From NCBI GenBank assembly GCA_028564705.1, contig JAPXFQ010000184.1, positions 2,162,501-2,226,500 of the forward strand: a DNA stretch of 64,000 nucleotides, read 5' to 3'. Shown here piece by piece: positions 21,878 through 32,673 of the stretch; within the stretch, counting starts at the first letter, position 1; the number at the start of each line of letters is the position of its first letter. Source of the DNA: Apricaphanius iberus (taxonomy: Eukaryota; Chordata; Actinopteri; Cyprinodontiformes; Aphaniidae). The notes under the pieces were generated by a model. The model worked only from the letters and a program-made list of their open reading frames with translations, was not told the DNA's origin and ran no database searches. A program made the translations under genes and the position numbers.

Positions 21878-23835
21878 AACCCCCCTCTTCTCCCTCCCTT
21901 TTCTTTCCTTTCCATGTTTAAAGACATGCCTCCCACGGACAGGAGCAGAATGTCCTCGTTGGGGGGAAAAAACCCCTCAACAAACTCTCCTCTTAGCCCC
22001 CCCCCGAAGCGAACGGCTCTGCTCGGCGTGTGTTCGCCATCGCAGGACGTCCACACTGTTAAGACATTTAACCAACGCATAAAGTCTTATGGTGTCCTGT
22101 GCTTGGCTCGCGTGAGAACCGTTAAACTGAATGTCGTCCTTGACCAGGAGACAGCGGGAGGGGATTCACAAGCTTGGTGAGTTAAAACTGCTGGGACAAA
22201 GCGTGCTGGAAGACAGTATTAGCAATGGGGTCCTGCAAAAACACACACACAAAAAAGAAACATCAGGCCCGAAACTGTCCTCCCAAGTGTCCACATCGCT
22301 ACACCCACTCCAGGGCTGGAAGAATAAGAAGAGGAGGCGGCCGGAGCGCAGACGTAGAGCCGGTCAGAATGAGCAAAAAATAAATCGTCCTCGTTGAGCG
22401 GAGGAAGACGGGATCGGCCGTCCCCGCTCCACCGGAGCGAGACGAGAGCCTACGCTTTTAAAAAATATATATAAATATGCTGCATCGAATGCTTGTTTTC
22501 TCAAAGCCACCGTACTTTGACATGAATCGTAATAAATACTCTTCAGTAGTTCAGTTTTAGCAAAATATTTCTTTCCATTTATTTATTTCAGGGCTGCTAT
22601 TTTCATAATGTAAAATGAACAATGTCATGAAGTTACAAATTCAGAATGACTAGTTTTGTTTGTATTATAAAATCCGTCAGATTTACCATCTACTAGTTTT
22701 TCCAACACGAATAAGTAGGCAATAAGTTCCTTGGTTGAAATTGTTCTCATGAACTGGTGGTAACACTAAAAGGTGAGCTTTTATGAGGTGAAATCCAGGT
22801 TGAATGTATATTTTGTAAAGTATTAAAGAGCGTGGAGGGTTTTGAGAATATAGCATATGTGATGGGATGTTTCAATAAAAAAAATATTGATTTACTTTTT
22901 TTTTCTAGTTTTTTTTTGTTTTGTCAAGACAAAAACTATTGAAATTCATTATGGTGTTTTTTTGTTTTTTTTTGGGAGGGGGGGAAGAGATGAAAAGCTG
23001 TGAAAATTGTTCAACCTACTTTATAACCAAAGATTCAAAAACTGTTAAGTCATTATTTTCAGTTATTAAATGCACACATTGTTTTTCTAACTCTCCTATT
23101 TTGTATTTTTATTTTTTTCGTTTTTTGGGGGGCATGTTCTGTAATCAGACCACCTTCTTACCTCATGTTTTTTTTTTTTTTAAATCCAGCACTCTTATCT
23201 CTGTCAAGTCTGTGAATGATTGTTAGACGATTTGTGAACGGGAACTGTGAGCCGAATGGGTGGAGTGAGTAAGTGGTTGACGCAGAAGGATTGTGGTGGT
23301 GAAACAAAAGGTTGGAGATGTATTTTGTTTAGGGATGAGGTGGAGGAACCCGTGTGCCGAGATGCAAGGATCCATCTTTATTGTTCTCATGTTAAATCTG
23401 ATATGCAGAGGGAAACTGTGGTTACGGTTTGACCTGCGAAGTGCGGCACTTTGCTTACAAAGACGAGAGACAGAGGGAGAGCAGTATCTGCAGAAACATT
23501 TCACGCTTTTGAGCCGCTGAGCTTATTACTGGATGTCCTGTCTGTTTCACATCTCTGTGCCTCCTGCGCCGATGCCTGCGGGCCGTTGGGTCCATTTCTC
23601 TGTGGCTTAGAACCAAACTGCTTGGTAAATGTACAATCAGACTTTTTTTATTTTTTATTATTTAACCCCCCTCCCCACCCCTCTTATTTTTTGTTTCATA
23701 GCCTGAAGGAGACGCCGTGTACATGCCAGGTGTACTGTATGAAAGTGATCACTGAGCCTTGGAGAAAATATACCCTTGTAATGTGCTGTTAAAGACAATT
23801 TTAGATTTCATTCAGAAATAAATGACTTTGTTTTA
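21878..23835 (+). other. tsc22d2: tsc22d2 3' UTR with alternative poly(A) signals
   Basis: No coding exon follows the stop. AATAAA hexamers occur at 22531-22536, 22874-22879 and 23817-23822, giving possible UTR lengths of about 0.7, 1.0 and 2.0 kb. Several T- and G/T-rich stretches lie downstream of each. The open frames in this stretch are short and unlike known proteins. The actual end cannot be chosen from sequence. Confidence 0.55.
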
Positions 23836-24459
23836 TCACACTGTGCTACAAGTGTTTTCATTAACAATTTAGTTTGAACATACTTGGGTTTCTCTCTTGC
23901 CGTATTGATCTCTGACGTCAGACGTGGCCTGACCCTAAATAGTGGTGGGGGTGAAACGCAAACATGACCGACAGGACGAGCCCTGCTGGGAAAATTATGG
24001 CTGCTTGGTCTGTCACACAAACTTGTTAAAGAACTCATTTAATATGTCTACTCTTGACTTATAAAGATTCAATCACTTATAAAGTTTTTACCATTTTAAT
24101 CAGGATTTGTTGATGGCATACATGTTGCATTATATAGGTGTCATTCAAAAATGTATGTAAAATACATTTCAGTAAGTTGCACATTAAGTTACATTAGTTC
24201 AGTTGCAGTTTCTGTGACTTGATCAAGATGATTCATTAAGTGGGATGAGATTGTTTTAAACATTTTCTTTCTGTGAAAGCCTGTGAAAGACATCTGTTAG
24301 AGAAGATGAATGAACAAAGATTATCACGAACAAGGAATACAGCCAACGAATGAAAAGGAAAGATGTGGAAAAGCTTTAAAACAGGCTTAGGTTACCAAAA
24401 ATAAATAAATATCCAAAGCTATAAACATTGCTGAGTGCTCTTCAGCCTCTTATGTGAAA
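23836..24459. other. Intergenic DNA, nothing recognised
   Basis: AT-rich sequence between the last candidate tsc22d2 poly(A) site and a Tc1 relic; no feature supported. Confidence 0.4.
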
Positions 24460-24921
24460 ATTGAAACTTTGAGGCCTGTAGTGACTCTGGAGGAGCTGCA
24501 GGAGCCTGTACCTCCAGTGTGAGGATCTGTTGACACCAAATGTTCACTCCAGAAGTCTAAACCTTACGGAAGTGTGGGCAAAAGTACAAAATAAGAAATC
24601 ATATAAAAATTGTACCACAGGGTCCTCTGTTCAGGTGAGACCAAAATGAAATGAATAACCTCAAAGCAAGTTAATTTACTGGCATCGCCCACTCTAATTC
24701 TACACCACAAGCGAAGTGCAAATCTATGGTAAAAAGTTTTTTCTACAAATAATTCCAAATGCGAACCACAATTTTGTGACTTTTATCTGTAAAAATTGTT
24801 ATAAACGTCTCGATACCATTGTGCTTCACAATTATGCACCTCTTAGAGTGGCCTGCCACTAAAAACATCAGTACAGCACATTAAAATTTAAAGAGCATGA
24901 ATACTTCTGCAAGGTACTGTA
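24460..24921 (+). mobile_element. Tc1/mariner-like relic (right end)
   Basis: The right end GAATACTTCTGCAAGGTACT then GTA (24899-24921) is close to the usual terminus of a fish Tc1 family. Inside, GAGGAGCTGCAGGAGCC (24491-24507) matches decayed transposase. No frame is open and the left end is not defined. Confidence 0.5.
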
Positions 24922-26196
24922 GTTTGTCTGCAGAGCATCCCCTTTGCCAGCTGTTTTATAGCGAAAAAACTTCATCTGTATTATTAGAATTTTTTTAAAG
25001 TTCCCATTATTTTCACATTTTCACCATAGAACACTTTTGCAGCCATAAAGCAGACTTGTTCCGGATTTCCTATAAAAGATTAGCATGCAAACCCTCTTGC
25101 TTTAATCTGCTCACCTGTGTGACAGGTTTTGGTTTAGGGTTCAGATATTTTTCTACCAATTTCATGCAATGTTTAGTACGTTAAATCTAATTAAAACATT
25201 AAGCTTTTGAGTGAAGCTCTTTATAAAAAACTGCTGTTCACTAAAATACCCCCCCCATTAAGCATTAAAAAATGGGTATCTCTCCCCAGAGCTGAATGTT
25301 ATGTTATCTCTAGCCTTTGCATTATTAAACAAAGCCAGTGTTTGCTTGTCATCTTTTTGTTTCTGTCCCTTTATTTTCAGCTATTTAAGACATTCCTTTC
25401 CTGGACCAGCAGCTTCCTCTTAGCCGGGACTTTTCCCTTACCTGCTGCTTTCACATACCTGCTTGTTTCTATTTTTAGAGCAGTAAACGCTCGGGCATAT
25501 TTCCTATTTTTGTTTTTTTATTGTGAGTTGGCGTCATGTAAATAAATACCCCCCCTCCCTCAAAAAAACAACAAAACGTTTTATGGTTCTTGAATAAGGT
25601 TGACCTACTCATCCCAATCAAGGAAGTGAAGTCTTTTCTAAATTCCTTATAATTGGCTTCCAATAATGTTCCTCGGAATCTGATCTGATCTGATTGTTGG
25701 TTTGGAAAAATTTAATTGCTTTGCCCTCAAGGAAGTAGTTACCTGTTTTCCTTAGAGATGAGTGATATCACTTTATTCCCCCCCCCCCTGCAAAAATAGA
25801 GGGAGAGGAAAGATGACACCTGAGCACGCAGAGGTGTGTGTAAAGACCTAGATGACGGCACCCTGAGCCACTTGCCATCTACGTGTCGGCTCGCACATAA
25901 ATCAGCGTGTAAATACAGTTCACCTAGGTGCTTATTTTCAAAGCAATGTTGAATGGAGGACTGTTAATGACAACTCGTCAAACAGAGCTTCTAAGTTCTG
26001 AGGTGTTTAAAATGATCATTACGCTTGGTTGTTTTGAGCTTTTTGAGATCTTGTAACAATACAGCTGCAAGCTTCAATGTATTTTTTGTGGGGGGATTTA
26101 ATGTAACAGATCAAAACATAGTGTAGTTATTACGGACAGTAATTCACAGTTTCAGTTTATTTTGTAAATACAAATTTGAAAAGTGTGGCTTGCATA
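24922..26196. other. Intergenic DNA, nothing recognised
   Basis: AT-rich, with short C-runs and T-runs (for example 25778-25789) and an open frame of 112 codons (25207-25545) that resembles no family. TA at 26195-26196 flanks the next Tc1 element. Confidence 0.4.
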
Positions 26197-27250
26197 CAGT
26201 GGGTATGGAAAGTATTCAGACCCCTTTACATTTTTTCACTCTTTTTTCATTGCAGCCATTTCACTAAAATCAGAAAAGTTCATTTTATTTCTCATTAATG
26301 TACACTCATTACCCAATCTTGACAGAAAAAAAAGAAATGTTTGCAAATGTATTAAAGAAAAACTTAAATATCACATGGTCATTCTATAAGTAGACAGACC
26401 CTTTGCTCAGTATTGAGTGGTAGCACCCTTTTGAGCTAATACAGCCATGAGTCTTCTGGGGAATGAAGCAACAAGTTTTTGTTTCTCTCAAACATGGATT
26501 TGGGAATCCTCTGCCATTCTTCCTTGCAGATCCTCACCAGTTCTGTCAGGTTGGATGGTAAATGTTGGTGGACAGTCATTTTCAGGTCTATCCAGAGATA
26601 ATCAACTGGGTTTAGGTCAGGGCTCTGGCTGGGCCGGACAAGAACGGTCACAGAGTTGTTCTTAAGCCACTCCTTTATTATTTTAGCTGTGTGCTTATGG
26701 TGATTGTCCTGTTGAAAGTTGAACCTTCAGCCCTGTCTGAGGTCCTGATATCTATGGAAGAGGTTTTCTTCCAGGACATATCTGTACTTGGCCGCATTAA
26801 TCTTTCCTTCAATTGCAACTAGTCGTCCTGTCCCTACAACTGAAAAACAGCCCCACAACATGATGCTCCCACCTCCATGTTTCACAGTAGGGATTGTATT
26901 GGGCAGGTGATGAGCAGTGCCTGGTTTTCTTCACACATACTTCTTAGTATTACCAACAAAGAGTTCAATCTTGATCTCATTAGACAAGAGAATCTTTTTC
27001 TCATTGTCATCAGACATACACATATGCTGCTTTTTTTTTTTCAGAAGGGAGAAAAAGCTGGTCAGAGTTGATTGAGTAGGTGAATGCAGGACAATACTGC
27101 ATTAAACTACTTAGAGTCTGCCAAAGACTTATGACTGAGGTCAAGGATCGTGATCACAGCGCGCTAACAGCTCTAAACATTCACCCAGAGATCGATAAAA
27201 ACATATTCATGCAGCCCAGTCAAAATCCAGATCTACTTTAAAATGAGAAG
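26197..27250 (-). mobile_element. Tc1/mariner transposon relic, transposase on minus strand
   Basis: Starts next to a TA with CAGTGGGTATGGAAAGTATT, a typical Tc1-like terminus. Minus-strand 26436-26651 encodes the transposase C-terminal region: SQSPDLNPVDYLWIDLK, containing the DLNP motif, followed by a TELVRICKEEWQRIPKS segment. Further decayed transposase lies at 26700-26910, and 27190-27240 contains CAGTCAAAATCCAGATCTA, apparently from a second, oppositely oriented Tc1 copy. Stops and frameshifts make it inactive. The right boundary is approximate. Confidence 0.75.
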
Positions 27251-28990
27251 CCACTAACTAAGCCCGTTTAAGAACAACAAAAATACTTATACAAGACACA
27301 GCCTCTGTAAAATGCCTTTTCACGTTTCAACTTCGAACCTTGTGCTTGATGTTGAAGATGTGTCCTTCGCAACTTGGCTTTCTGTAAACAGAAATTCCTC
27401 CACAAGTTTTTTACTCAGACATGGGGAAATTTTAGTGCTGGTGTTGGGAATATTCTGCACCTAATTATCTGCATGTTTATCTTTGTGCGCAAGAAGATCC
27501 AACAACAAAGATGACATTAGCGCTTCTTACGCAGTTTTCTGTTGTGAACAAAAACTGTCATTATTACTGTCAGGAGGGTGGGAACATTTGTCCCATAACA
27601 AAAGGTTTACAAAAACTGAACAGTCCCTAATAAAATTTGTTTCGGCAAAATTTTTATTTGCAAGCTCCCGAAAAACATTTCCATTTCCATCCTTGGGGCT
27701 ATTTTTGCCGCTCTTTTTCTGCTGACCTATGGATGGCCTCATTTTGCTTATGTTATTTGCTTTATAGCTGTTTTTCTTTGGAAGTCAACAACGCACTGAA
27801 GGACAGAAGGTGTTTATTTTCACAGCATTCTTCAGTGCACATATTTTCTTGGTTTAATCAATTCATTTCATTTTTGTTACATAAGACGATGGAAGAAACC
27901 CTCAGGAAACTGGAACACTTTATTCTGTGGATGACATTTAATTGAAATAAATCCAGTTCAGTTTTAGTGACGCACTCCTAAATCAAAGGTCCCGTTTTGG
28001 CACAAGCTTGAACTCCAGAGATTGCCTTCAAACAGTCAGTACAGTTAAATCCTGGGGCAGCAATCTGCAGGACTAAGGAAGAGAACTGAATTGTACAGGT
28101 CTTCATCAGCAAAGCACTGAAAATGGAACAGTTCTGTATAGCTTCATCAAACAGCGTGCTCTGCCTCTTTGCGGTCAAACAGACCTGGTTCAGTCGACCT
28201 TCTACCTGGACAGATCCCAAATGTGAAAGAGCAAACTCCAAGAGCAACGGTATCAGGCTCTAAACGGCACGCTGTCATAAAATGGATCAGTCAGGCTTTG
28301 CGTCACAGTGTCAGGCCTTCCTTTTCGCATACTTTCCACAGATCAAGTGTTATCATGCTGCAGCACTTCACAGCCATGAGTCACTTAGGCCACATTAGTG
28401 TTGTGCAAGAATAGGGGGAGTGTCTTTAACGTCACTCTGGGCAAAGTGTTTCAATGAACTCAATCCAATGAATGAGGGATAAAAAAAACTGTTTCAATGC
28501 CCTCTAGCTCTATTATCACCATGCACTGACATGTTCTGGCTCCTGAGGCTAATTTTTCCTATGTGAACCCAAGTCAGGATACATTAAACAGAGCTGGCAG
28601 TCAATACGGATCTGTGTTCTGTTTTCATTTTTCAATTATTTAATTTAGAGCAAAATATTAAAAGATTTGTTACCCGACCATTGTTTTGCAACTCAGAATG
28701 GGTTGCAAAACTCAGGAACTCTGTTAAATGACATATGTTACAAGACATACGTAATTTAACATCGTTCCTGAGTGACTGCAAAGATTAACTGTAAGGTATG
28801 AACGGATCTCTGGTTTCATGCAATGTCACAGAAGACAAAGGAAGGGTTTGTCAATTCAGGAATTTGTCATTTGTGCTACTGTTATTGTCCTGTGTGAGTA
28901 CACATGAGTGCAATTGTGTTACACAAGGAGAGTAACTCATCATTCAATCATCAGTAGTCTCTACAAATAAAAGTACAGTGAAAGAAATAT
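27251..28990. other. Intergenic DNA, nothing recognised
   Basis: No exon, RNA gene or bounded repeat could be supported. Short open frames exist on both strands (for example 27637-27945 + and 27978-28247 -) without recognisable motifs. Confidence 0.4.
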
Positions 28991-28992
28991 GG

Positions 28993-28996
28993 GATT

Positions 28997-29060
<64 letters not shown>

Positions 29061-29062
29061 TT
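28993..29062. repeat. (TTTC)n microsatellite
   Basis: About 16 consecutive TTTC units, ending in TTTTTCGG. A likely polymorphic simple repeat. Confidence 0.95.
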
Positions 29063-29409
29063 TCGGAAATGACAGGAAGTTATCGGTTTGTCTTGATCTT
29101 TACTAGTATTGTATATGGTGGAAGAAATGAGGGCAGCTCTTCTTTACAATGTAGCTTAACTGCTTTCATGACCCGGCTTCAGTTCAAGCTTTGACCCAGG
29201 TCTTCTGGCAGCCATCACCACTACTCCTCTTTGCCGTTGGCGTTGTGCTCATGTTCCACCGTTGGTTTTCACCAAACACTGCTACTGTGCATACTGGTCC
29301 AACATCTCTACGCTGGTCTAAATGGTCTAAAGAACATTGTTCCAGATATTTTATGGTTTCTTCAAATGCAGGCAGATCTTTTGTGCAATTGTGTTTGCAA
29401 ATAAAAATA

Positions 29410-30517
29410 CCCAGGTGAAAAAAAAATGCTCTAAGTGTACTCAAATATGAAATACTTTTGTGTACTTGAAGCAACACTAATCATCGTTATACTTCAAGTG
29501 TTTTTATGATTAGTTAAAATGAAGCATGCTATTTTGGAACAACTAATTTTGTACAAAATTTATATTAATAATAATTAAATTGTAGTAAAGCTCAACTTTA
29601 AGTGTATTTAGTATACTTTTATATGCTAAAATGGAACAACTTAAAATATATTTAATATACTTTAAATATATGGTTTTCCATGTACTAATATATACTTAAT
29701 TATTAAAATTAAAGCATACTTTGTATTGTAAACAACATATTTGTTAACATGCTAAATATATATAAACTCTTTACTACTTATATATTCTTAATATGCTAAA
29801 ATGTTCAATTATAATATCAGTTTATTACAAAACTCTAAGAGAATATACTTACATACATGAAATTATTACTAAAATTTTATATTGTTATTATCTACCTTGC
29901 AACCTATTATGCAGCACCTCAATTCCCCTATAGGTCAGAGGGTAAAGCTGTCCATGCACATTTAAAAGCATATACATTAACTAAAACCCATAAAATAAGG
30001 TTTACTTACAGACCTGTTAACTTCTCTGCTTTTATATATATGAATATCATATTTCTTTACCAAACTGATTAAACATTACAGAACAGTTGCAAGAATTACT
30101 ATCTGTATAATATACACACAGTAAGAAATTTATAAAAGAACAGAAGAACTGTAATGTAACTTAAAATACACTCAAACTTTGTGATATACAGAGTTGATAT
30201 TAAAATGTGTACTTTTAAAGTATGCTTTCAATGTATCTTACAATAACAATTCTGAGCATACAATTTCAGATAAGTACACTTTAAAAAGTACACATAACTT
30301 TCATTTAAAATACATTTTAGAAGAATCTATTTCTGTAAAGTGTAACATAGTGCAATTATTTTCAAGTGTGTTAAAAGTGTTGGTGTTAAAGAGTGATGCT
30401 AGTACACTTTTTATGTATTTACAAAAAAGTACAACTTGGGTAAGTACATTTTCAACATACTATTGGAAATACAAACGTACTTCAAATACACTAAAGTACT
30501 CTTTTTTTTCACTTGGG
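29410..30517. mobile_element. AT-rich MITE, CCCAGGTGAAAAAAAA ends, TA duplication
   Basis: The left end CCCAGGTGAAAAAAAAATGC and the reverse complement of the right end, CCCAAGTGAAAAAAAAGAGT, form terminal inverted repeats that continue imperfectly inward (AGTGTAC / AGTGTAT). Both sides are flanked by TA (29408-29409 and 30518-30519). The 1.1-kb interior is very AT-rich, full of variants of AAGTATACTTT and TTAAAATATACT, and codes for nothing. TA duplication points to mariner-like mobilisation. Confidence 0.75.
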
Positions 30518-30892
30518 TAGGCTACTGCTTTCAAAGGGACGACAATTTCTCCTGGTGGCCAGGCCTTATTCAGTCGTTTTCTGTTATGAGAAGTAATGAA
30601 AAAAAACAAAACTGTTGTGTGTTTTCAGAGGCTGGGATAAATTAATTGTAAAACCTGGTAAAGAACAGGGGCATTTTTATTATGTGCTAATTTTCTAAAA
30701 CCGAAAATATAAAATAGATGGTACTTTGTTTTTGCTATTGCTGGACAACAAATATGATAGTTAAACTCAATCTGGCCCTGACACACCGCTGCCATCTATT
30801 GATACGAATACACTACTTTTTTTTTTTTTTTATCCGACAAGTTAGGCCCGTTTCAGCACGATGGCGCCACCACGTGGATACAATATAAACGT

Positions 30893-31020
30893 CATCTTCA
30901 CACCTACTTTCTCTGTCGGCTTTCCCCTTCAGGGGTCGCCACAACGAATCATCTGTCTCCATTTAATCCTATCCTCTGCATCCTCTACCATCACTCCATA
31001 AAGGTAATCTTTATTAGACC
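30893..31020 (-). repeat. Dispersed fish repeat fragment
   Basis: Contains GGGGTCGCCACAACGAATCA and CATCCTCTACCATCACTCC, words I recognise from a dispersed repeat common in teleosts. It is short and partial; the class is uncertain. Confidence 0.45.
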
Positions 31021-31234
31021 ACTTGATAATGTAGGACAAACAGAAATAAAGAAATAAAACGGTAAAAGGGTATTCCAATCTTCTTATACGTATTAAGATG
31101 GCCGTTTCTGGAGCTGGTTTTCACCAGTAGAGCAGAAGGAAGTAATAGATAAGGTGTCGGCGAATACATTCCTCCTTCAACTAGCATTGTTTCACTCGTT
31201 ACATGAAAAACAAAAAGTTCAACTGTGGGGCACA

Positions 31235-31447
31235 AACAACCATGCCCACTAACTCACACCTAAGGACAATTTAGAAAGACCAATTAACCTAACAGTGATA
31301 GATTTAGACTGGGGGAGGAAGCCGGAGTGCCTGGAGGGAACCCACGCATGCACAGGGAGAACATGCAAACTCTATGCAGAAATATAATCCAACAAGCTTC
31401 TTGCTGCAAGGCAACAGTGCTAACTACTATGCCACCATGCAGCTATT
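31235..31447 (-). repeat. SINE-like repeat with tRNA-like head
   Basis: On the minus strand the head reads GCTGCATGGTGGCATAGTAG then TTAGC, an A-box-like element (TGGCATAGTAGTTAGC), and continues ACTGTTGCCTTGCAGCAAGA. The body carries GTTTGCATGTTCTCCCTGTG and GTTCCCTCCAGGCACTCCGG, the typical course of a widespread fish repeat. The expected B-box (GGTTCGA) is not seen; mutation has removed it, so this copy is inactive. Confidence 0.6.
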
Positions 31448-31449
31448 AG

Positions 31450-31900
31450 ACAGTGAGCCTCAAATCCTCTACCATACCTTTGGTAACGATGAAGATATCC
31501 CACAGAATGGTCACATTCTCATCCTCTGTTACTGTGTTTGGCTTGTGCTCATACCACTTGTTTGCTGATAGTAGTTTGTCATGTCTGCAGATCTTCCAAT
31601 GTATGTATGTAGCAGCTTTGTCATGTCTGTGAATGAATTAATTCTTTTCTAAAAGTGCGCGTCCTGATGCTAAGTGGTCAACCGTTTCATCAAATTGGTG
31701 ACACAATCTGTATTTTGGATCAGTTCCATTTTTTATGATGTGATGTTGGTGATATCTTGTAGGCAGACTTTGATCTTAAGCTGCTATATGGAGGCCTTCT
31801 GTCTCAGCTTTCAGTCCTGAACTGTTCAGCCACTGATGTGTCTCTTGTTCGTTCACATCTGCTTTGTTGACTCTCTCTGGATGCTGTCCATGCTTTGGTT
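31450..31900 (-). mobile_element. R4/Dong-like LINE C-terminal fragment
   Basis: The minus strand, allowing stops, reads RLCHQFDETVDHLASGRALL, then HRHDKAATYIHWKICRHDK and WYEHKPNTVTEDENVTILWD. The zinc-knuckle-like CHQFDETVDHL and the Y-I-H-W-x-I-C signature are characteristic of the C-terminal part of R4/Dong/R2-type non-LTR elements (recalled). An in-frame stop follows LLEKN, so the copy is dead. Confidence 0.7.
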
Positions 31901-32046
31901 TTTTTTCCCATTGGTCTTTCAATTTCTGTATGGCTCTTTCCTTTGCTTTGGTTTTTATCTTCTTTGCATACTTGGTGGCAGTGTCTTATTTTCTTTGTGG
32001 TTCTGCTACAACTTCAATTTCTGTCATGATCTTCTTTGCTGACAGA

Positions 32047-32123
<77 letters not shown>

Positions 32124-32134
32124 ATTGTTTATTT
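32047..32134. repeat. (ATT)n microsatellite
   Basis: About 28 uninterrupted ATT units, likely polymorphic. Confidence 0.97.
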
Positions 32135-32389
32135 TGTTTTTTTTACTTTTATGACGGCTTTACTATTTTCTAACACTAGGCGGCAGTATTTGCCAAGGTT
32201 CATTTAGAAGCCATCTAGAAAGCTCCATAGTTAACCAGAAACTGGTTTAACTGTTGGAAACATTTTCCTTAACAACCAAGTTATTATTTTTTCCTTCCAC
32301 ACAAATAGACGATAACAAAAACAAAAACAAAAAAACACCCGCAAATACCTAATTGTATAAGTGTAGTTGCTTTGGTGCAAAAATAGGCA

Positions 32390-32635
32390 GGGCGGGGACC
32401 GTTTCGACCGCCCACTCGCTGATGCAGCATCCGCTGATGACAGCAGATATTCGGCCTACAGTGTTTTGGTTGTCGGGTTGTGCATAGCAGGAACCGCAAA
32501 CATGGCGGGGGGAGACTCGGAATGGAGGTGACTCCTTTCCACCAACCCGTATCGTTGCTATAAAGCTTCTTTCGAGTGTATTATCACAGGAGTTAGCGGA
32601 GAAGCTGGCATCTTTGGTGGGCTCTGGAGGACATT
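32390..32635 (+). promoter_or_regulatory. rubcn: rubcn promoter/5' UTR region with YY1-like ATGGCGG
   Basis: GC-richer sequence just upstream of the first rubcn coding exon. AACATGGCGGG at 32500-32510 fits the YY1 consensus AANATGGCGGC that often lies at transcription starts of housekeeping genes. The ATG inside it opens a 9-codon frame ending TGA at 32529-32531, or may itself start an alternative first exon (see 32502-32527). No TATA box is obvious. Confidence 0.45.
32502..32527 (+). CDS. rubcn: rubcn alternative first coding exon end (candidate)
   Basis: ATG 32502 is in good context (AAACATGGCG). Eight codons (MAGGDSEW plus two bases AG) lead to a canonical donor GGAG|GTGACT at 32528. The phase is identical to the other first exon, so joining to 34930 gives MAGGDSEWRREKW and the RUN domain. 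If this donor is not used, the frame is a 9-codon upstream ORF. Mutually exclusive with 32636-32673 as the start. Confidence 0.4.
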
Positions 32636-32673
32636 ATGGAGGCTACGGCTGAAGGAGAGGCAGCGGAGCGCAG
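32636..32673 (+). CDS. rubcn: rubcn exon 1 (coding part), GC donor
   Basis: ATG in context ACATTATGG; encodes [12 protein letters not shown] plus AG of a split Arg. The donor is CAG|GCAAGT, a GC-AG intron with otherwise ideal consensus. The joined sequence ERRREKW resembles the human SRREHW start of the RUN region. Confidence 0.65.

Noticed and set aside
29184..29477. 97-codon minus-strand frame containing DHLDQRRDVGPVCTVAVFG
   Set aside because: Looked vaguely transposon-like but no family could be named and no ends were found.
31836..32154. 96-codon frame running into poly-isoleucine
   Set aside because: The Ile run is the (ATT)n microsatellite read in one frame; not a gene.
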